This document shows, piece after piece, positions 30,633-39,814 of a DNA stretch of 49,723 bases (its first letter is position 1; every line of letters starts with the position of its first letter). This DNA comes from CAZDSS01 sp964508185 (GTDB taxonomy: Bacteria > Pseudomonadota > Alphaproteobacteria > Sphingomonadales > Govanellaceae): the NCBI GenBank assembly GCA_964508185.1, contig CAZDSS010000008.1, positions 1 through 49,723 on the forward strand, written 5' to 3'. A program made the translations under genes and the position numbers. The notes under the pieces are model-generated. The model had not been told where the DNA came from and searched no databases. It saw nothing but the letters and a program-made list of their open reading frames with translations.

Positions 30633-32999
30633 ATGTCGCGCTTGAGACATGCATGCGCCGTCCTCATGGGCGGCGTCAGTCTGATCGGGCTGGATGCGGG
30701 GGGCGCCATGTTGCTCGCCCAGGAACGCTCCGCCTACGGGCTCGAGGAAATCGTGGTCAGCGCCCGCCGGCGGGAGGAGCGGCTGATCGACGCGCCGGTT
30801 TCCGTCTCCGCCTTCAGCGCGGCGGATGTGGTGGAACGCGGCATCCAGACGGTGGCGGACGTCACCCATTTCGTCCCCAACGTGCAGTTCGACTCGGTGG
30901 CAAGCGAATCCGGCGGCGGCGCATCGAGCCAGATCGCCATCCGCGGCATCGGCCAGACCGACTACGTGCTGACGGTGGAGCCCGCGGTCGGCGTCTATCT
31001 CGACGGCGTCTATGTGGGGCGCTCGGTGGGATCGCTCATCGATGCCGTGGACGTGGAGCGGATCGAGGTCTTGCGCGGTCCCCAGGGGACGCTCTTCGGC
31101 AAGAACACCATCGCCGGCGCCATCCAGCTCATATCCCAGCGCCCGACGAACGAGCTTACGGGCTATGCGGAGGCGACCACCGGGCGCTATGACCGTCTCG
31201 ATTTCCGCGGCGCCATATCGGGGCCCATCACGGAAGGAATTCGCGTCCGCCTGTCGGGGGCGAGCTTCAAGCGCGACGGCCATGTGAAGCGCGTCACCTA
31301 TGACGGCGTCGATACCGGCGCGCGCCAGGGAAGCATCGACCGCCAGTTCGGCCGCTTCGTCTCCGAATTCGATCTTGCGGAAAATCTCCTTGCCACCGTC
31401 TCCCTCGACGGCACCCGCATTCGCGAGGAGTCGCCGGGCCATATCCATGTGGCGCAGTACGAGATCAATTCGGCCGCCGGGCATAACGCGGGCGTGCCGG
31501 GCGGCGTCTGTCTGCCGGACGCCGGTCCGTCGCGCTTCTCCAACCCGTTCTGCATGAATTCGGGCTATACGCGGGAACTCAAGGATCTCGAGAACACCAA
31601 CAGCGGCGCCAACCGGTCGAACGCCGACATCTGGGGCGCGTCGCTCAATCTCGTCTGGACATTGGGCGACCATCAGATCCGCTCCATCACCGCATTCCGC
31701 GACGTCGAGGTGGATATCGCCCAGCAGATGCAGGGCAATCCCTACGCCCTCGACCATCTCGGACAGGACATCAATTACGAGCAGCTGAGCCAGGAACTGC
31801 AGGCGACGGGCAGCATCCTCGGCAACAGCCTGCATTACACCGCGGGCCTCTATTACCAGCGCGACCGCGGGCGGCAGGAATTCGACGTGTCGCTGTCCCA
31901 CTTCCAGTTCATGTCGGGCGGCGAGATCAAGGACCGCGACATGGCCGCCTACGGACAGCTGACCTATGATGTGACCGACGCCCTGTCGCTCACCGGCGGC
32001 CTGCGCTACACCCGCATCAAGCGCCGCTTCAATCCGGAGCTGCAGCGCCTTCTCGGCTATGAAACGCGGTCGGACACGCCCATTCCCGGCTTCGTCAACA
32101 TCTTCGACGGCATCTTCGGCGCGCCGGGCACGCCCATCTTCCCCGCGGGCTGGTACACGCGGAAGAGCAATTCGGTGACCTGGCAGGCCTCCGCCTCCTA
32201 CCGCTTCGCGCCGGACGTGGTGGGCTATGCGACCGTGTCCAAGGGCTTCAAGGGCGGCGGCTTCGCCATGCGCTACTTCCCGCCCATCAATCCCGGCAAT
32301 CTCGATCCCGACGACATCATCGGCTATGCGGGGCCCGAGAAGGCGGTCACCTATGAGGTGGGCGTCAAGACCGAGCTTCTGGACAATCGCCTGCGCTTCA
32401 ACATCGCGGGCTTCTATACGGACTACGACGACATCCAGATCACCGTGAACATCGATCCGGGCGGCGGCGCGCTCGGCCGCTTCGTGCCGACGTTGCTCAA
32501 CGCCGGGACGGCGACCATCAAGGGGATCGAGGCGGAAAGCTCCTTCGTCGCCACGCGGTGGCTGCGGCTTGACGGCACCCTCGGCTATGTGGACGCGGAA
32601 TACGACAGCTTCGCGCCCGTGGTGCTGGACAATTACCCGAACGCGGAATCGATCTCCTTCGCCAACACGCCCGAATGGACCGCCAATATCGGCGCGACCC
32701 TCACCCTTTATGAGGGCGACGCCGGCCGGTTCGAGGCGCGCGGCGATTACAGCTACCGCAGCGGCCAGTTCAAGGAATTCACCAACGAACCCTCGCTCTA
32801 TCAGAAGGGTTATGACCTGGTGAATCTGAGCTTCTCCTGGTTCTCGCCGGACGACGCCTGGGCGGTGCAGGCGGGGGTCACCAACCTCACCAACACGCTT
32901 TACATCGTCAGCGGCCGGTTCAGCGACGGCGGCGGCTACAGTCAGGCGGTGGTGTCCCGTCCGCGGGAATGGTTTGCGCGTCTGCGCTTCCAGTTCTGA
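30633..32999 (+). CDS. TonB-dependent receptor (first gene of the amidase-like operon)
   Basis: This 788-residue outer-membrane receptor starts with a signal region ending near AMLLAQ, a TonB-box-like LEEIVVSARR (about 38-47), a plug domain with IAIRGIGQTDY and RIEVLRGPQGTLFGKNTIAG, then a beta-barrel ending in the terminal Phe of ARLRFQF. GGGAGGA precedes the ATG. It follows the two-operator promoter by about 95 nt. It is probably the entry point for the substrate of the downstream hydrolase-like proteins, with the MFS transporter moving it across the inner membrane. Ligand unknown; similar receptors act on siderophores, terpenoids or aromatics. Confidence 0.93.
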   Translation: MSRLRHACAVLMGGVSLIGLDAGGAMLLAQERSAYGLEEIVVSARRREERLIDAPVSVSAFSAADVVERGIQTVADVTHFVPNVQFDSVASESGGGASSQIAIRGIGQTDYVLTVEPAVGVYLDGVYVGRSVGSLIDAVDVERIEVLRGPQGTLFGKNTIAGAIQLISQRPTNELTGYAEATTGRYDRLDFRGAISGPITEGIRVRLSGASFKRDGHVKRVTYDGVDTGARQGSIDRQFGRFVSEFDLAENLLATVSLDGTRIREESPGHIHVAQYEINSAAGHNAGVPGGVCLPDAGPSRFSNPFCMNSGYTRELKDLENTNSGANRSNADIWGASLNLVWTLGDHQIRSITAFRDVEVDIAQQMQGNPYALDHLGQDINYEQLSQELQATGSILGNSLHYTAGLYYQRDRGRQEFDVSLSHFQFMSGGEIKDRDMAAYGQLTYDVTDALSLTGGLRYTRIKRRFNPELQRLLGYETRSDTPIPGFVNIFDGIFGAPGTPIFPAGWYTRKSNSVTWQASASYRFAPDVVGYATVSKGFKGGGFAMRYFPPINPGNLDPDDIIGYAGPEKAVTYEVGVKTELLDNRLRFNIAGFYTDYDDIQITVNIDPGGGALGRFVPTLLNAGTATIKGIEAESSFVATRWLRLDGTLGYVDAEYDSFAPVVLDNYPNAESISFANTPEWTANIGATLTLYEGDAGRFEARGDYSYRSGQFKEFTNEPSLYQKGYDLVNLSFSWFSPDDAWAVQAGVTNLTNTLYIVSGRFSDGGGYSQAVVSRPREWFARLRFQF

Positions 33000-33066
33000 G
33001 ATCGGCCTCAGGGCGGTCCCTTCGCGGGATCGCCCCCAAGGCCCAAGCGAGGGAAGGGGGCATGTC

Positions 33067-34338
33067 TTGGAGCAAGCAGTGACGGCAAGGGCGGCCGCGC
33101 CCGACGACAAGCGGACCGGGGTCATGATCCTGCTGCTGATCGTCGGGATCCTCAATTTCGTGGACCGGCAGATCGTCGGCGTGCTCGCCGTGCCCATCAA
33201 GGCGGAGCTCGGCCTGACGGATACCGAGCTCGGCCTCATGGGCGGGCTCGCCTTCGCGCTCTTCTACGCAAGCCTCGGCATCCCCATCGCCACTTTGTCG
33301 GACCGCTTCAGCCGGTCCTGGATCATCACCATCTGCCTCTGCCTGTGGAGCGCCATGACCGCTCTCTGCGGTCTCGCCCATTCCTTCTGGCATCTCTTCG
33401 CGGCGCGGATCGGCGTCGGGATCGGCGAGGCGGGGGGCGGCCCCGCCACCTATTCCCTCATCAGCGACTATTTCCCGCCGCACCAGCGGGCGCGGGCGCT
33501 CGGCGCCTATTCCTTCTCGATCCCCGTGGGCAGCGCGCTGGGCGTCATGGTCGGCGGCACCATCGCCAGCGAGATCGACTGGCGCACGGCCTTCATGATC
33601 GTGGGGCTTCTCGGCATCCTGCTCGCCCCCGTCTTCCGCCTGGTGGTGCGCGAGCCCGAACGCGGCCGCTACGACACGGTGAAGACCGAGGCGGCGTCGT
33701 TCCGCGACACCATGCGCCTTCTCGCGGCCAAGCCGAGCTTCTGGCTTCTGTCCCTCGGCGCCGCCTGCGCCACCATGGTGGCCTACGGCCTCTTCTTCTG
33801 GCTGCCGTCCTTCTTCGTGCGGAGCCATGGGTTGAGCCTTCTCGATGCGTCGCTCGCCTTCGGCGCGCTGCTGCTCATCGGCGGCATTCCGGGGATCTGG
33901 CTCGGCGGCCATGTGGCCGACCGCATCGGACAGAAGCGCAAGTCGAGCTATGCGAGCATTCCGGCGGCGGCCTTCATCCTCACCGTGCCGCTCTACGGCT
34001 TCGGGGTGCTGGCGTCCAGCTTCATCCTGATGTTCGTGGTCATGATCATTCCGATCGCGCTCGGCCTTGCCTGGGTCGGGCCGGTGATCGCCGCGATCCA
34101 GCAGGTGGTGAAGCCGCAGATGCGCGCGACCGCCTCCGCCATGCTGCTGCTCATCACCAATATCGTGGGGCTCGGCATCGGCACGGTGCTGATCGGCTTC
34201 GGGTCCGACTATTTCGAGGCGCGGTTCGGCGCCGACGCCCTGCGCTACGCGATCCTCGCCGCCGCCGCATTCTATGTGGCGGGGGCCATTCTTTTCCTGT
34301 TCGCCGCGCCGCGGCTGGAGCGGGACTGGGAGCGATGA
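33067..34338 (+). CDS. MFS transporter (first of two)
   Basis: This ~423-residue protein has about twelve membrane spans and the MFS loop 2-3 signature (SDRFSR), with IGIGEAGGGPATYSLISDYFPPHQRARALG in the fifth span region. It resembles spinster-like/aromatic-acid-type MFS members. The true start is unclear: TTG 33067 has AGGGGG six nt upstream, while GTG 33079 overlaps the stop of a six-codon reading frame (33062-33082, MSWSKQ). It lies 67 nt behind the TonB receptor. It probably imports the substrate from the periplasm, which is inferred from position. Confidence 0.87.
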   Translation: MEQAVTARAAAPDDKRTGVMILLLIVGILNFVDRQIVGVLAVPIKAELGLTDTELGLMGGLAFALFYASLGIPIATLSDRFSRSWIITICLCLWSAMTALCGLAHSFWHLFAARIGVGIGEAGGGPATYSLISDYFPPHQRARALGAYSFSIPVGSALGVMVGGTIASEIDWRTAFMIVGLLGILLAPVFRLVVREPERGRYDTVKTEAASFRDTMRLLAAKPSFWLLSLGAACATMVAYGLFFWLPSFFVRSHGLSLLDASLAFGALLLIGGIPGIWLGGHVADRIGQKRKSSYASIPAAAFILTVPLYGFGVLASSFILMFVVMIIPIALGLAWVGPVIAAIQQVVKPQMRATASAMLLLITNIVGLGIGTVLIGFGSDYFEARFGADALRYAILAAAAFYVAGAILFLFAAPRLERDWER

Positions 34339-34363
34339 CCATGAGCAGACTGGGAGGTCACAG

Positions 34364-36424
34364 ATGAAGCATTTGCCCATCACCGGATATGCCGATCGCC
34401 TGTCCGTGTCTCCGGGGGAGGAGATCACCTTCCATGTGAGCAGCGTCGCCGACCGGTTCGAGGCGCGGCTCGTGCGCCTCGCCCGCAAGCAGTCGCTGTT
34501 CGAGACGCGGCAGGCGGATTTCGCGGGATCCTATCCCGGCCGGCTGCAGGATATCGAGATGGGAAGCTACGGCGTGGTTCCGGGCGGCTTCGAACTTCCG
34601 GATGACGCGCAGATCGCGTTCCACATCATGGCGACCAATGCGCCGGGCCGCACCGCCGGGATCCTCACCTGGGGCGAACGCTTCGGCCTGTTCCTGAACG
34701 ATGCGGGCCGCGTGACGTTCCGCTGCGGCGGGACGGAGCTTGTGGCGCCGAAGGTGCTGGAGCGCAACCGCTGGTACGAAGTGCGGCTCGAGATCGCGGG
34801 GAGTGATGCCGTCCTCTCTGTCAGCGCGGCAAGCGGCGTTGCGGCGGGCGAGGTGGTGCGCGGCGCGCTCGGGCAAAGGCCCGCCGTTGACCCCGCATCC
34901 TTCCGTCTCTCCGGCTGGTGGGACGGCGGCAAGACCGTGGGCTGCATAGACGCCAAGCTCACCGGGCCCGAAATCCGCGCGGCGCGCCGCGGCATTCTTG
35001 CGCGCTGGGATGCCGCCGCGGGATTTCACACGAACGTGCTCACCGATCGCGGGCCCTACGGGCGGCACATCACCCTCGTCAATCATCCGCGCCGCGCGGT
35101 CACCGGGCCGCGCTGGACGGGGCGGGTGCTCGACCATCGCCTGTCGCCCCTCGAATACGACGCGATCGCCTTCCATCAGGACGACATGACCGACGCGCGA
35201 TGGGAGCCAGCCTTCACCTGGACCGTGCCCGATGATCTTCCGAGCGACATCTACGCGGTGGAGATCACGTCGGAAGCGGGGCGCGACCATATTCCCTTCA
35301 TCGTCCGGCCGCGGGGCGACAGGGGCAACAGGATCGCCTTCCTCGCGCCCACCTTCAGCTATCTCGCCTACGCCAACGAGCAGCATTGGTGGTCCGCCCC
35401 CGACATCAAGGAGGTGACCGGCGGCACGCTCGACGAGATCCTGTCGCCGGGCGAGAAATGGGTGCACGAGGTCGGCATGCTGAGCTGCTACGACCGGCAC
35501 AAGGACGCGACCGGCTGCGTCCATTCGTCCTGGCTCCGGCCCGTCGTGAACCTGCGCGCCGATTACGTCCATCCCTATATCCGCGGGCCGCATCAGCTGA
35601 GCGGCGACATGTACATCCTCGACTGGCTGCGGGCGCGGGGACATGCCTTCGACGTGGTGACGGACCATGACCTCCATGCCGAGGGCGCGGATCTTCTGAA
35701 GCCCTACCGGCTCGTGATCTCCGGGAGCCACCCCGAATATGTGAGCGGCGAGATCCTGGACGGCATCGACCAGTTCGTGAATCGCGGCGGCAATTTCATG
35801 TATGTGGGCGGCAACGGCTTCCATTGCGTGGGGACCATCTACAAGGACTCGCCCCATGTGTTCGAGCTCCGCCGCGGCCATTCGGGCGGCCTGCACTGGA
35901 AGTCGTCGCCGGGCGAGGACTATCACGCGGCGACGGGCGAGCCCGGCGGCCTGTGGGCGGTGCGCAACCGCGCGCCGCAGCGCCTGTTCGGCGTCGGCAC
36001 CGCCTCCGTCACCTTCGGCGAGGGCAAGGACTACAGGCGCACGAAGGAAAGCTTCGATCCGAAATACGCCTGGGTGTTCGAGGGGATCGAGGGCGAGATC
36101 GTGAGCGCCAGAAGCGACCTTCTCGGCCGTCCCGCGGGCTTCGAATACGACCGCATGGATTTCGCCATGGGAAGCCCCGCGGAAACCGTGCTGCTCGCTT
36201 CCGCCCATTTTGACGAGGTCGCGACCGAATACACCATCAACGACAGCCGCTGGACCGGCATGCCCGCGGAGAACCGGTCGGACATCATCCTGATCGAGAC
36301 GCCCATGCGCGGCTCGGTCTTCGCCGCGGGTTCCGTCTCGTGGACCACGGCGCTGTTCGACGACGACGGGGACAACGCCGTGTCGAAGGTGACGCAGAAC
36401 GTGGTGGCGCGCTTCTCCGCCTGA
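34364..36424 (+). CDS. N,N-dimethylformamidase large-subunit-like hydrolase
   Basis: The 686-residue protein matches the architecture of the DMFase large subunit: an N-terminal beta region, a LamG-like beta-sandwich around 85-200 and a C-terminal catalytic region (about 290-686). DMFase hydrolyses an amide with a mononuclear Fe(III) held by two Tyr and one Glu. Candidate ligands here are Tyr336 (SYLAYANE), Tyr376 (SCYDRH) and Glu458 (GSHPEY). GGGAGG is upstream of the ATG. It lies between two transporters and beside a small TIGR04076-like gene, suggesting a different partner than the classical small subunit. DMF is unlikely to need a TonB receptor, so the substrate is probably larger. Function is inferred from homology by eye. 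Confidence 0.83.
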   Translation: MKHLPITGYADRLSVSPGEEITFHVSSVADRFEARLVRLARKQSLFETRQADFAGSYPGRLQDIEMGSYGVVPGGFELPDDAQIAFHIMATNAPGRTAGILTWGERFGLFLNDAGRVTFRCGGTELVAPKVLERNRWYEVRLEIAGSDAVLSVSAASGVAAGEVVRGALGQRPAVDPASFRLSGWWDGGKTVGCIDAKLTGPEIRAARRGILARWDAAAGFHTNVLTDRGPYGRHITLVNHPRRAVTGPRWTGRVLDHRLSPLEYDAIAFHQDDMTDARWEPAFTWTVPDDLPSDIYAVEITSEAGRDHIPFIVRPRGDRGNRIAFLAPTFSYLAYANEQHWWSAPDIKEVTGGTLDEILSPGEKWVHEVGMLSCYDRHKDATGCVHSSWLRPVVNLRADYVHPYIRGPHQLSGDMYILDWLRARGHAFDVVTDHDLHAEGADLLKPYRLVISGSHPEYVSGEILDGIDQFVNRGGNFMYVGGNGFHCVGTIYKDSPHVFELRRGHSGGLHWKSSPGEDYHAATGEPGGLWAVRNRAPQRLFGVGTASVTFGEGKDYRRTKESFDPKYAWVFEGIEGEIVSARSDLLGRPAGFEYDRMDFAMGSPAETVLLASAHFDEVATEYTINDSRWTGMPAENRSDIILIETPMRGSVFAAGSVSWTTALFDDDGDNAVSKVTQNVVARFSA

Positions 36425-36456
36425 GAAGGCGTCTGCCGCAGACAAGGGAGCTTCCG

Positions 36457-36816
36457 ATGAAGGACGACAAATATCCCCTCTACGACCTCAAGGTGACGGT
36501 GCTCGAGCCCGCCGAGGGCAAGCGCATGGTCTGCCGCCATTTTCCGGGCGACTATTTCACGGTCACCGACGACGACCTGATCGAATTCGGGCCGGGCGTC
36601 CGCTTTCCCATGTATTCGCTGGCGGCGATCCTGCCGCTTCTGCCCGCCAAGCAGCGCGAGCTTCACGAGAACGACTGGATGAACACCGACGCGGTGATCG
36701 CCTGCCCCGATCCCCATTGCGGCGGGCGCTTCCTCATCCAGCGCGGCGAGAAGCGCTGGTTCTCGCACGCGGACAATTCGGCGGTGCCGCTCCATGACGA
36801 CAACGGACAAGGGTGA
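36457..36816 (+). CDS. TIGR04076-like small protein
   Basis: This 119-residue soluble protein resembles TIGR04076: YDLKVTVLEPAEGKRMVCRHFPGDYFTV, a central FPMYSLAAILPLLPAKQR helix and CPDPHCGG before the last strand. Cys residues at VCRH and CPDPHC, with nearby His, could bind metal or form a disulphide. AAGGGAG lies about 8 nt upstream. It follows the DMFase-like gene by 32 nt and overlaps the reductase gene, so it may be a small subunit or iron-handling partner; the true DMFase small subunit is of similar size but I do not see similarity. Family name from memory. Confidence 0.72.
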   Translation: MKDDKYPLYDLKVTVLEPAEGKRMVCRHFPGDYFTVTDDDLIEFGPGVRFPMYSLAAILPLLPAKQRELHENDWMNTDAVIACPDPHCGGRFLIQRGEKRWFSHADNSAVPLHDDNGQG

Positions 36817-37976
36817 AGGAGATGACAGTGGAAACCATCAAGATCAGGCCGGACTTCGAGCTGTCCCGGGTGGCCAAGGGCAACTGGCAGCTCGCGGACG
36901 ATCACAGCGGCCGCAGGTTCAGCCAGGACGAGGTGAATGATCACATGGCGCTTTTCGCCGACGCCGGAATCACCACCTTCGTCTGCGGCGACATCTATGC
37001 GGGCGTCGAGGAGCGGATCGGCAGGTTCCGCGAATATTACCGCAACAGCCGCGGCGCCGAGGCCGCCGACCGCATCAAGGTGCTGACGACCTATGTGCCC
37101 TATTTCCTCGACGAGGAGGGCGTGCGCAACCAGTCCAAGAAGGACGTGGTCGCGGTCGTCGACCGCTCCCTCAGGCGGCTCAGGCAGGAGCGGCTCGATC
37201 TCGTCCAGATGCACTGGTGGGATTACAATATCCCCGGCTGCCTCGACATGGCGATCTGGCTCAAGGAGCTGCAGCAGGAGGGGAAGATCCATCACCTCGG
37301 CGCGACCAATTTCGATGTGCCCCACATGCGGCAATTCTTCGAGGCGGGGATCGAGATCGTCGCCCATACGGTGCAGTATTCCCTGCTCGACAGCCGCCCG
37401 CTCAACGGCATGGTGGATCTCTGCGCCCAGTACGACTGCTACCTTCTGTGCTACGGCGTGCTCGGCGGCGGGCTCATCAGCGAGAAATGGCTCGGCATTG
37501 CGGACCCGGGCGGCCCCTATCTCGAGAACGTCTCGCTCGACAAGTATTACCGCATCGTCTGCGACATGGGCGGCTGGGACCTGTTCCAGGAACTGCTCCG
37601 GGCCCTCGATTCCGTCGCCAAGAAGCACAAGGTCAGCATCGCCAATGTGGCGAGCCGCTACATGCTGGACCAGAAGCAGGTGGGCACCATCAATATCGGC
37701 GCCCGCGACGCCAAGCATCTCGCCGACAATCTGCGCGTCTTCTCCTTCCGGCTGGACGCCGAGGACAACGAGCGGATCAACGCCGTGCTTGCGAAGAAGG
37801 TCGGCCCCAAGGGCGACGTCTATGGCGTCGACCGCGAGGAGAACCGCGACGCGCTGGAGGAGGTCAAGACCGAGTATTTCGATGTGGAGAACGGCAAGCT
37901 CGTCAAGAAGACGCGCCCGCCCGTGATCCTGACCGGGGATGCCGCCTATGGGCATCACCTGGTGAAGAAGCACTGA
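36813..37976 (+). CDS. Aldo/keto reductase
   Basis: This ~387-residue protein is a TIM-barrel aldo/keto reductase. The catalytic tetrad is visible as Asp in GDIYAGVEE, Tyr in the same segment, Lys in IKVLTTYV and His in VQMHWWDY. The C-terminal part has NIGARDAKHLADNL, the NADP(H)-binding region, plus a ~50-residue extension with VDREENRDALEEVK. The start is GTG 36813, overlapping the previous stop (GTGA); ATG 36822 is an alternative. It follows the TIGR04076-like gene in the same operon and probably reduces an aldehyde or ketone product of the substrate's breakdown. Confidence 0.88.
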   Translation: MKEMTVETIKIRPDFELSRVAKGNWQLADDHSGRRFSQDEVNDHMALFADAGITTFVCGDIYAGVEERIGRFREYYRNSRGAEAADRIKVLTTYVPYFLDEEGVRNQSKKDVVAVVDRSLRRLRQERLDLVQMHWWDYNIPGCLDMAIWLKELQQEGKIHHLGATNFDVPHMRQFFEAGIEIVAHTVQYSLLDSRPLNGMVDLCAQYDCYLLCYGVLGGGLISEKWLGIADPGGPYLENVSLDKYYRIVCDMGGWDLFQELLRALDSVAKKHKVSIANVASRYMLDQKQVGTINIGARDAKHLADNLRVFSFRLDAEDNERINAVLAKKVGPKGDVYGVDREENRDALEEVKTEYFDVENGKLVKKTRPPVILTGDAAYGHHLVKKH

Positions 37977-38003
37977 CAAGGCCAACTGCTTGGGGGGCAG
38001 TCC

Positions 38004-39161
38004 ATGATCGCAAGAACTGCAGGAAATCCCGTCGATCGGGTGTCGGTCTATATCGCCGCCGGATTGATCTCCGGCTGCGGCGCGCTGATGTTCAACGTGA
38101 TGCCGGTGTTCGTCGGCGGGCTTTCCCGCAGTTTCGGCTATGACGAGGCGCGCCTCGGCGACATGGTGGCGCTGTTCAATCTGGGCTTCACCATCGCTTC
38201 CATCACCGCCGCCTTCTGGGTGCGGCGCTTCGGCTGGCGTCTTCTTGCGGCGCTCGGCGTCGCCATGGCCGCCGCGGGGCTCGCCGTGATGGCGGCGGCG
38301 ACGGGCTTTGCCGCCCTTGCCGCGCTGATGGTAGTGGTGGGGCTCGCCATGGGCGGGCTTTATGCCCTGACCTTGGCCATCCTCGGCGACAGCGACAATC
38401 CCGACCGCGCCTTCGGCCTCAAGCTCGGGCTCGAGACGCTGCCCGGCGCGCTCCTTCTCTTCCTGCTTCCCGCCTATGTGCTGCCGCGCTACGGCTTCGC
38501 GGGCGTCGCGCTCGCCATGGCGCTGGTGATCCTTGTCCTCGGCGCCTTCTTCTTCAACCTGCCGTCGGCCGGGGTGAAATCCCCCGCCGCAGCGGGGGAG
38601 GGCGGATCGCGCCGCTGGCTCATGCTTCCGGCGCTCGGCCTCGCATCGAGCCTCCTGTTCTTCATGGGGATCGCATCCAGCTGGGCGTTCCTTGAGCTCA
38701 TCGCCCAGGATCGGGGGCTCGACGGCGACGTGGTGGGGCTCGTCCTCTCCGTCGGCTTCCTCATCTGCGGGGCGGGGGGCTTCGTCGCTGCGGCGCTCGG
38801 CGAGCGGCTCGGCCCGCGCGTTCCCATGATCGGCGTGATCCTGGTCAATCTCGCGGGCCTGTGGTTCCTGTCCTGGTTCACGGGGCCCGTGGGCTATGCG
38901 GCGGGAAGCTTCCTGTTCCTGTTCAGCGTCAATTTCACGCTGGCCTATACCTTCGGCCTCACCGCCAAGGTGGACCGGGAAGGGCGGCTCGTGGTGCTGT
39001 CCGCGACCTGCCTGTCTTTGGGCGCCGTCGTCGGCCCCGCGATCTCGGGACGGCTCATCGCAGCCGAGGGATACGACATGATGCTCGCCTTCTCCGCCGC
39101 CTGTTCCCTCGCGGCGCTCGGCTGCTATCTGCTGCTCGACCGGCTGCGGCGGGCGGACTAG
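38004..39161 (+). CDS. MFS transporter (second of two)
   Basis: The 385-residue membrane protein has about twelve spans and an MFS fold but a weak loop signature (WVRRFGWRLL between spans 2 and 3), so it is a distant family member. A GGGGGG stretch lies upstream of the ATG. It ends the operon and its stop shares CTAG with the stop of the convergent TetR gene. It could import a second compound or export a product; the first transporter (33067-34338) belongs to a different MFS subfamily, so they are not duplicates. Confidence 0.83.
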   Translation: MIARTAGNPVDRVSVYIAAGLISGCGALMFNVMPVFVGGLSRSFGYDEARLGDMVALFNLGFTIASITAAFWVRRFGWRLLAALGVAMAAAGLAVMAAATGFAALAALMVVVGLAMGGLYALTLAILGDSDNPDRAFGLKLGLETLPGALLLFLLPAYVLPRYGFAGVALAMALVILVLGAFFFNLPSAGVKSPAAAGEGGSRRWLMLPALGLASSLLFFMGIASSWAFLELIAQDRGLDGDVVGLVLSVGFLICGAGGFVAAALGERLGPRVPMIGVILVNLAGLWFLSWFTGPVGYAAGSFLFLFSVNFTLAYTFGLTAKVDREGRLVVLSATCLSLGAVVGPAISGRLIAAEGYDMMLAFSAACSLAALGCYLLLDRLRRAD

Positions 39162-39781
39162 TACTTCGTCTTCACGAAGCGGATGGCCTGATCGCGGAAC
39201 AGCTCGCGGACGTTGCCGAGATTGAACTCGATGTTGACGTCGGACCCCTCGATCAGCGGGAAGCCCTGCAGCATGGCAAGGAGGATCACCGACTTCTCCT
39301 TGCGCACCTTGTCCGACTGACCGGCGGTGAGGGGCTTGATGAGCTCGTAGATGAAGTTGCTGTAGGCCATGGTCATGCGGTCGCGGCACTGGGCGGCGAA
39401 GGCGTCGTGGTTGGCAAGCGCCCAGAGCTCGAACTGCAGGCCGCGGAAGAAGGGCGTGGTGTTTTCCTCAAGGCTCAGGTCCACGAAGGCGAGGAAGCGT
39501 TCCTCGTCCGTCAGCCCCTCCCGGTTCACCACCTGCTGCGCCGTCTCGATGTCGCGCTTCAGGCGCTGGTCGATCACCGCCTGAAACAGGTTTTCCTTGG
39601 TTTTGAAATAGTACTGCACGTTGCGCAGCTTGATCCCGAGCCGGTCGGCGATGCCGCGCATGGTGAAGTTGCTGTAGCCCTCATAGGCGAGGACTTCCGT
39701 CGCAACCTGCAGGATTTCCTGCACGCGCCGCTTGCCCTTCTCGTGGACGGCGGTGCCGGGAGCCAGATCCTTGATATCCAA
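39158..39781 (-). CDS. TetR family regulator of the receptor/amidase regulon
   Basis: This 207-residue protein has a TetR-type HTH at about 14-62 (KRRVQEILQVATEVLAYEGY, then MRGIADRLGIKLRNVQYYF) and a helical ligand domain. I take TTG 39781 as the start because an ATG at 39853 lies upstream of the apparent promoter (-35 at 39843-39838, -10 at 39820-39815). A site of the AATNNGTC-N4-GACNNATT class (39817-39836) sits between these boxes, so it should be autoregulated, and the same sites lie on the 30.4-30.5 kb promoters. It is probably a repressor released by a metabolite of the imported compound. Confidence 0.84.
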   Translation of the reverse strand: MDIKDLAPGTAVHEKGKRRVQEILQVATEVLAYEGYSNFTMRGIADRLGIKLRNVQYYFKTKENLFQAVIDQRLKRDIETAQQVVNREGLTDEERFLAFVDLSLEENTTPFFRGLQFELWALANHDAFAAQCRDRMTMAYSNFIYELIKPLTAGQSDKVRKEKSVILLAMLQGFPLIEGSDVNIEFNLGNVRELFRDQAIRFVKTKY

Positions 39782-39814
39782 GACGCTCGTTCCGCTTGCA
39801 GTTGAAGTCGCGCA

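Noticed and set aside
30528..33239. 903-codon minus-strand open frame opposite the TonB receptor
   Set aside because: Antisense shadow of a well-supported receptor, and it would cross the operator-bearing promoter.
34358..36445. 695-codon minus-strand open frame opposite the DMFase-like gene
   Set aside because: Antisense shadow; no signal or domain, and the plus-strand frame has motif-level support.
36663..39389. 908-codon minus-strand open frame opposite the reductase and second MFS gene
   Set aside because: High-GC antisense shadow; the plus strand has clear AKR and MFS proteins and the minus product is His/Asp/Ala-rich without domains.
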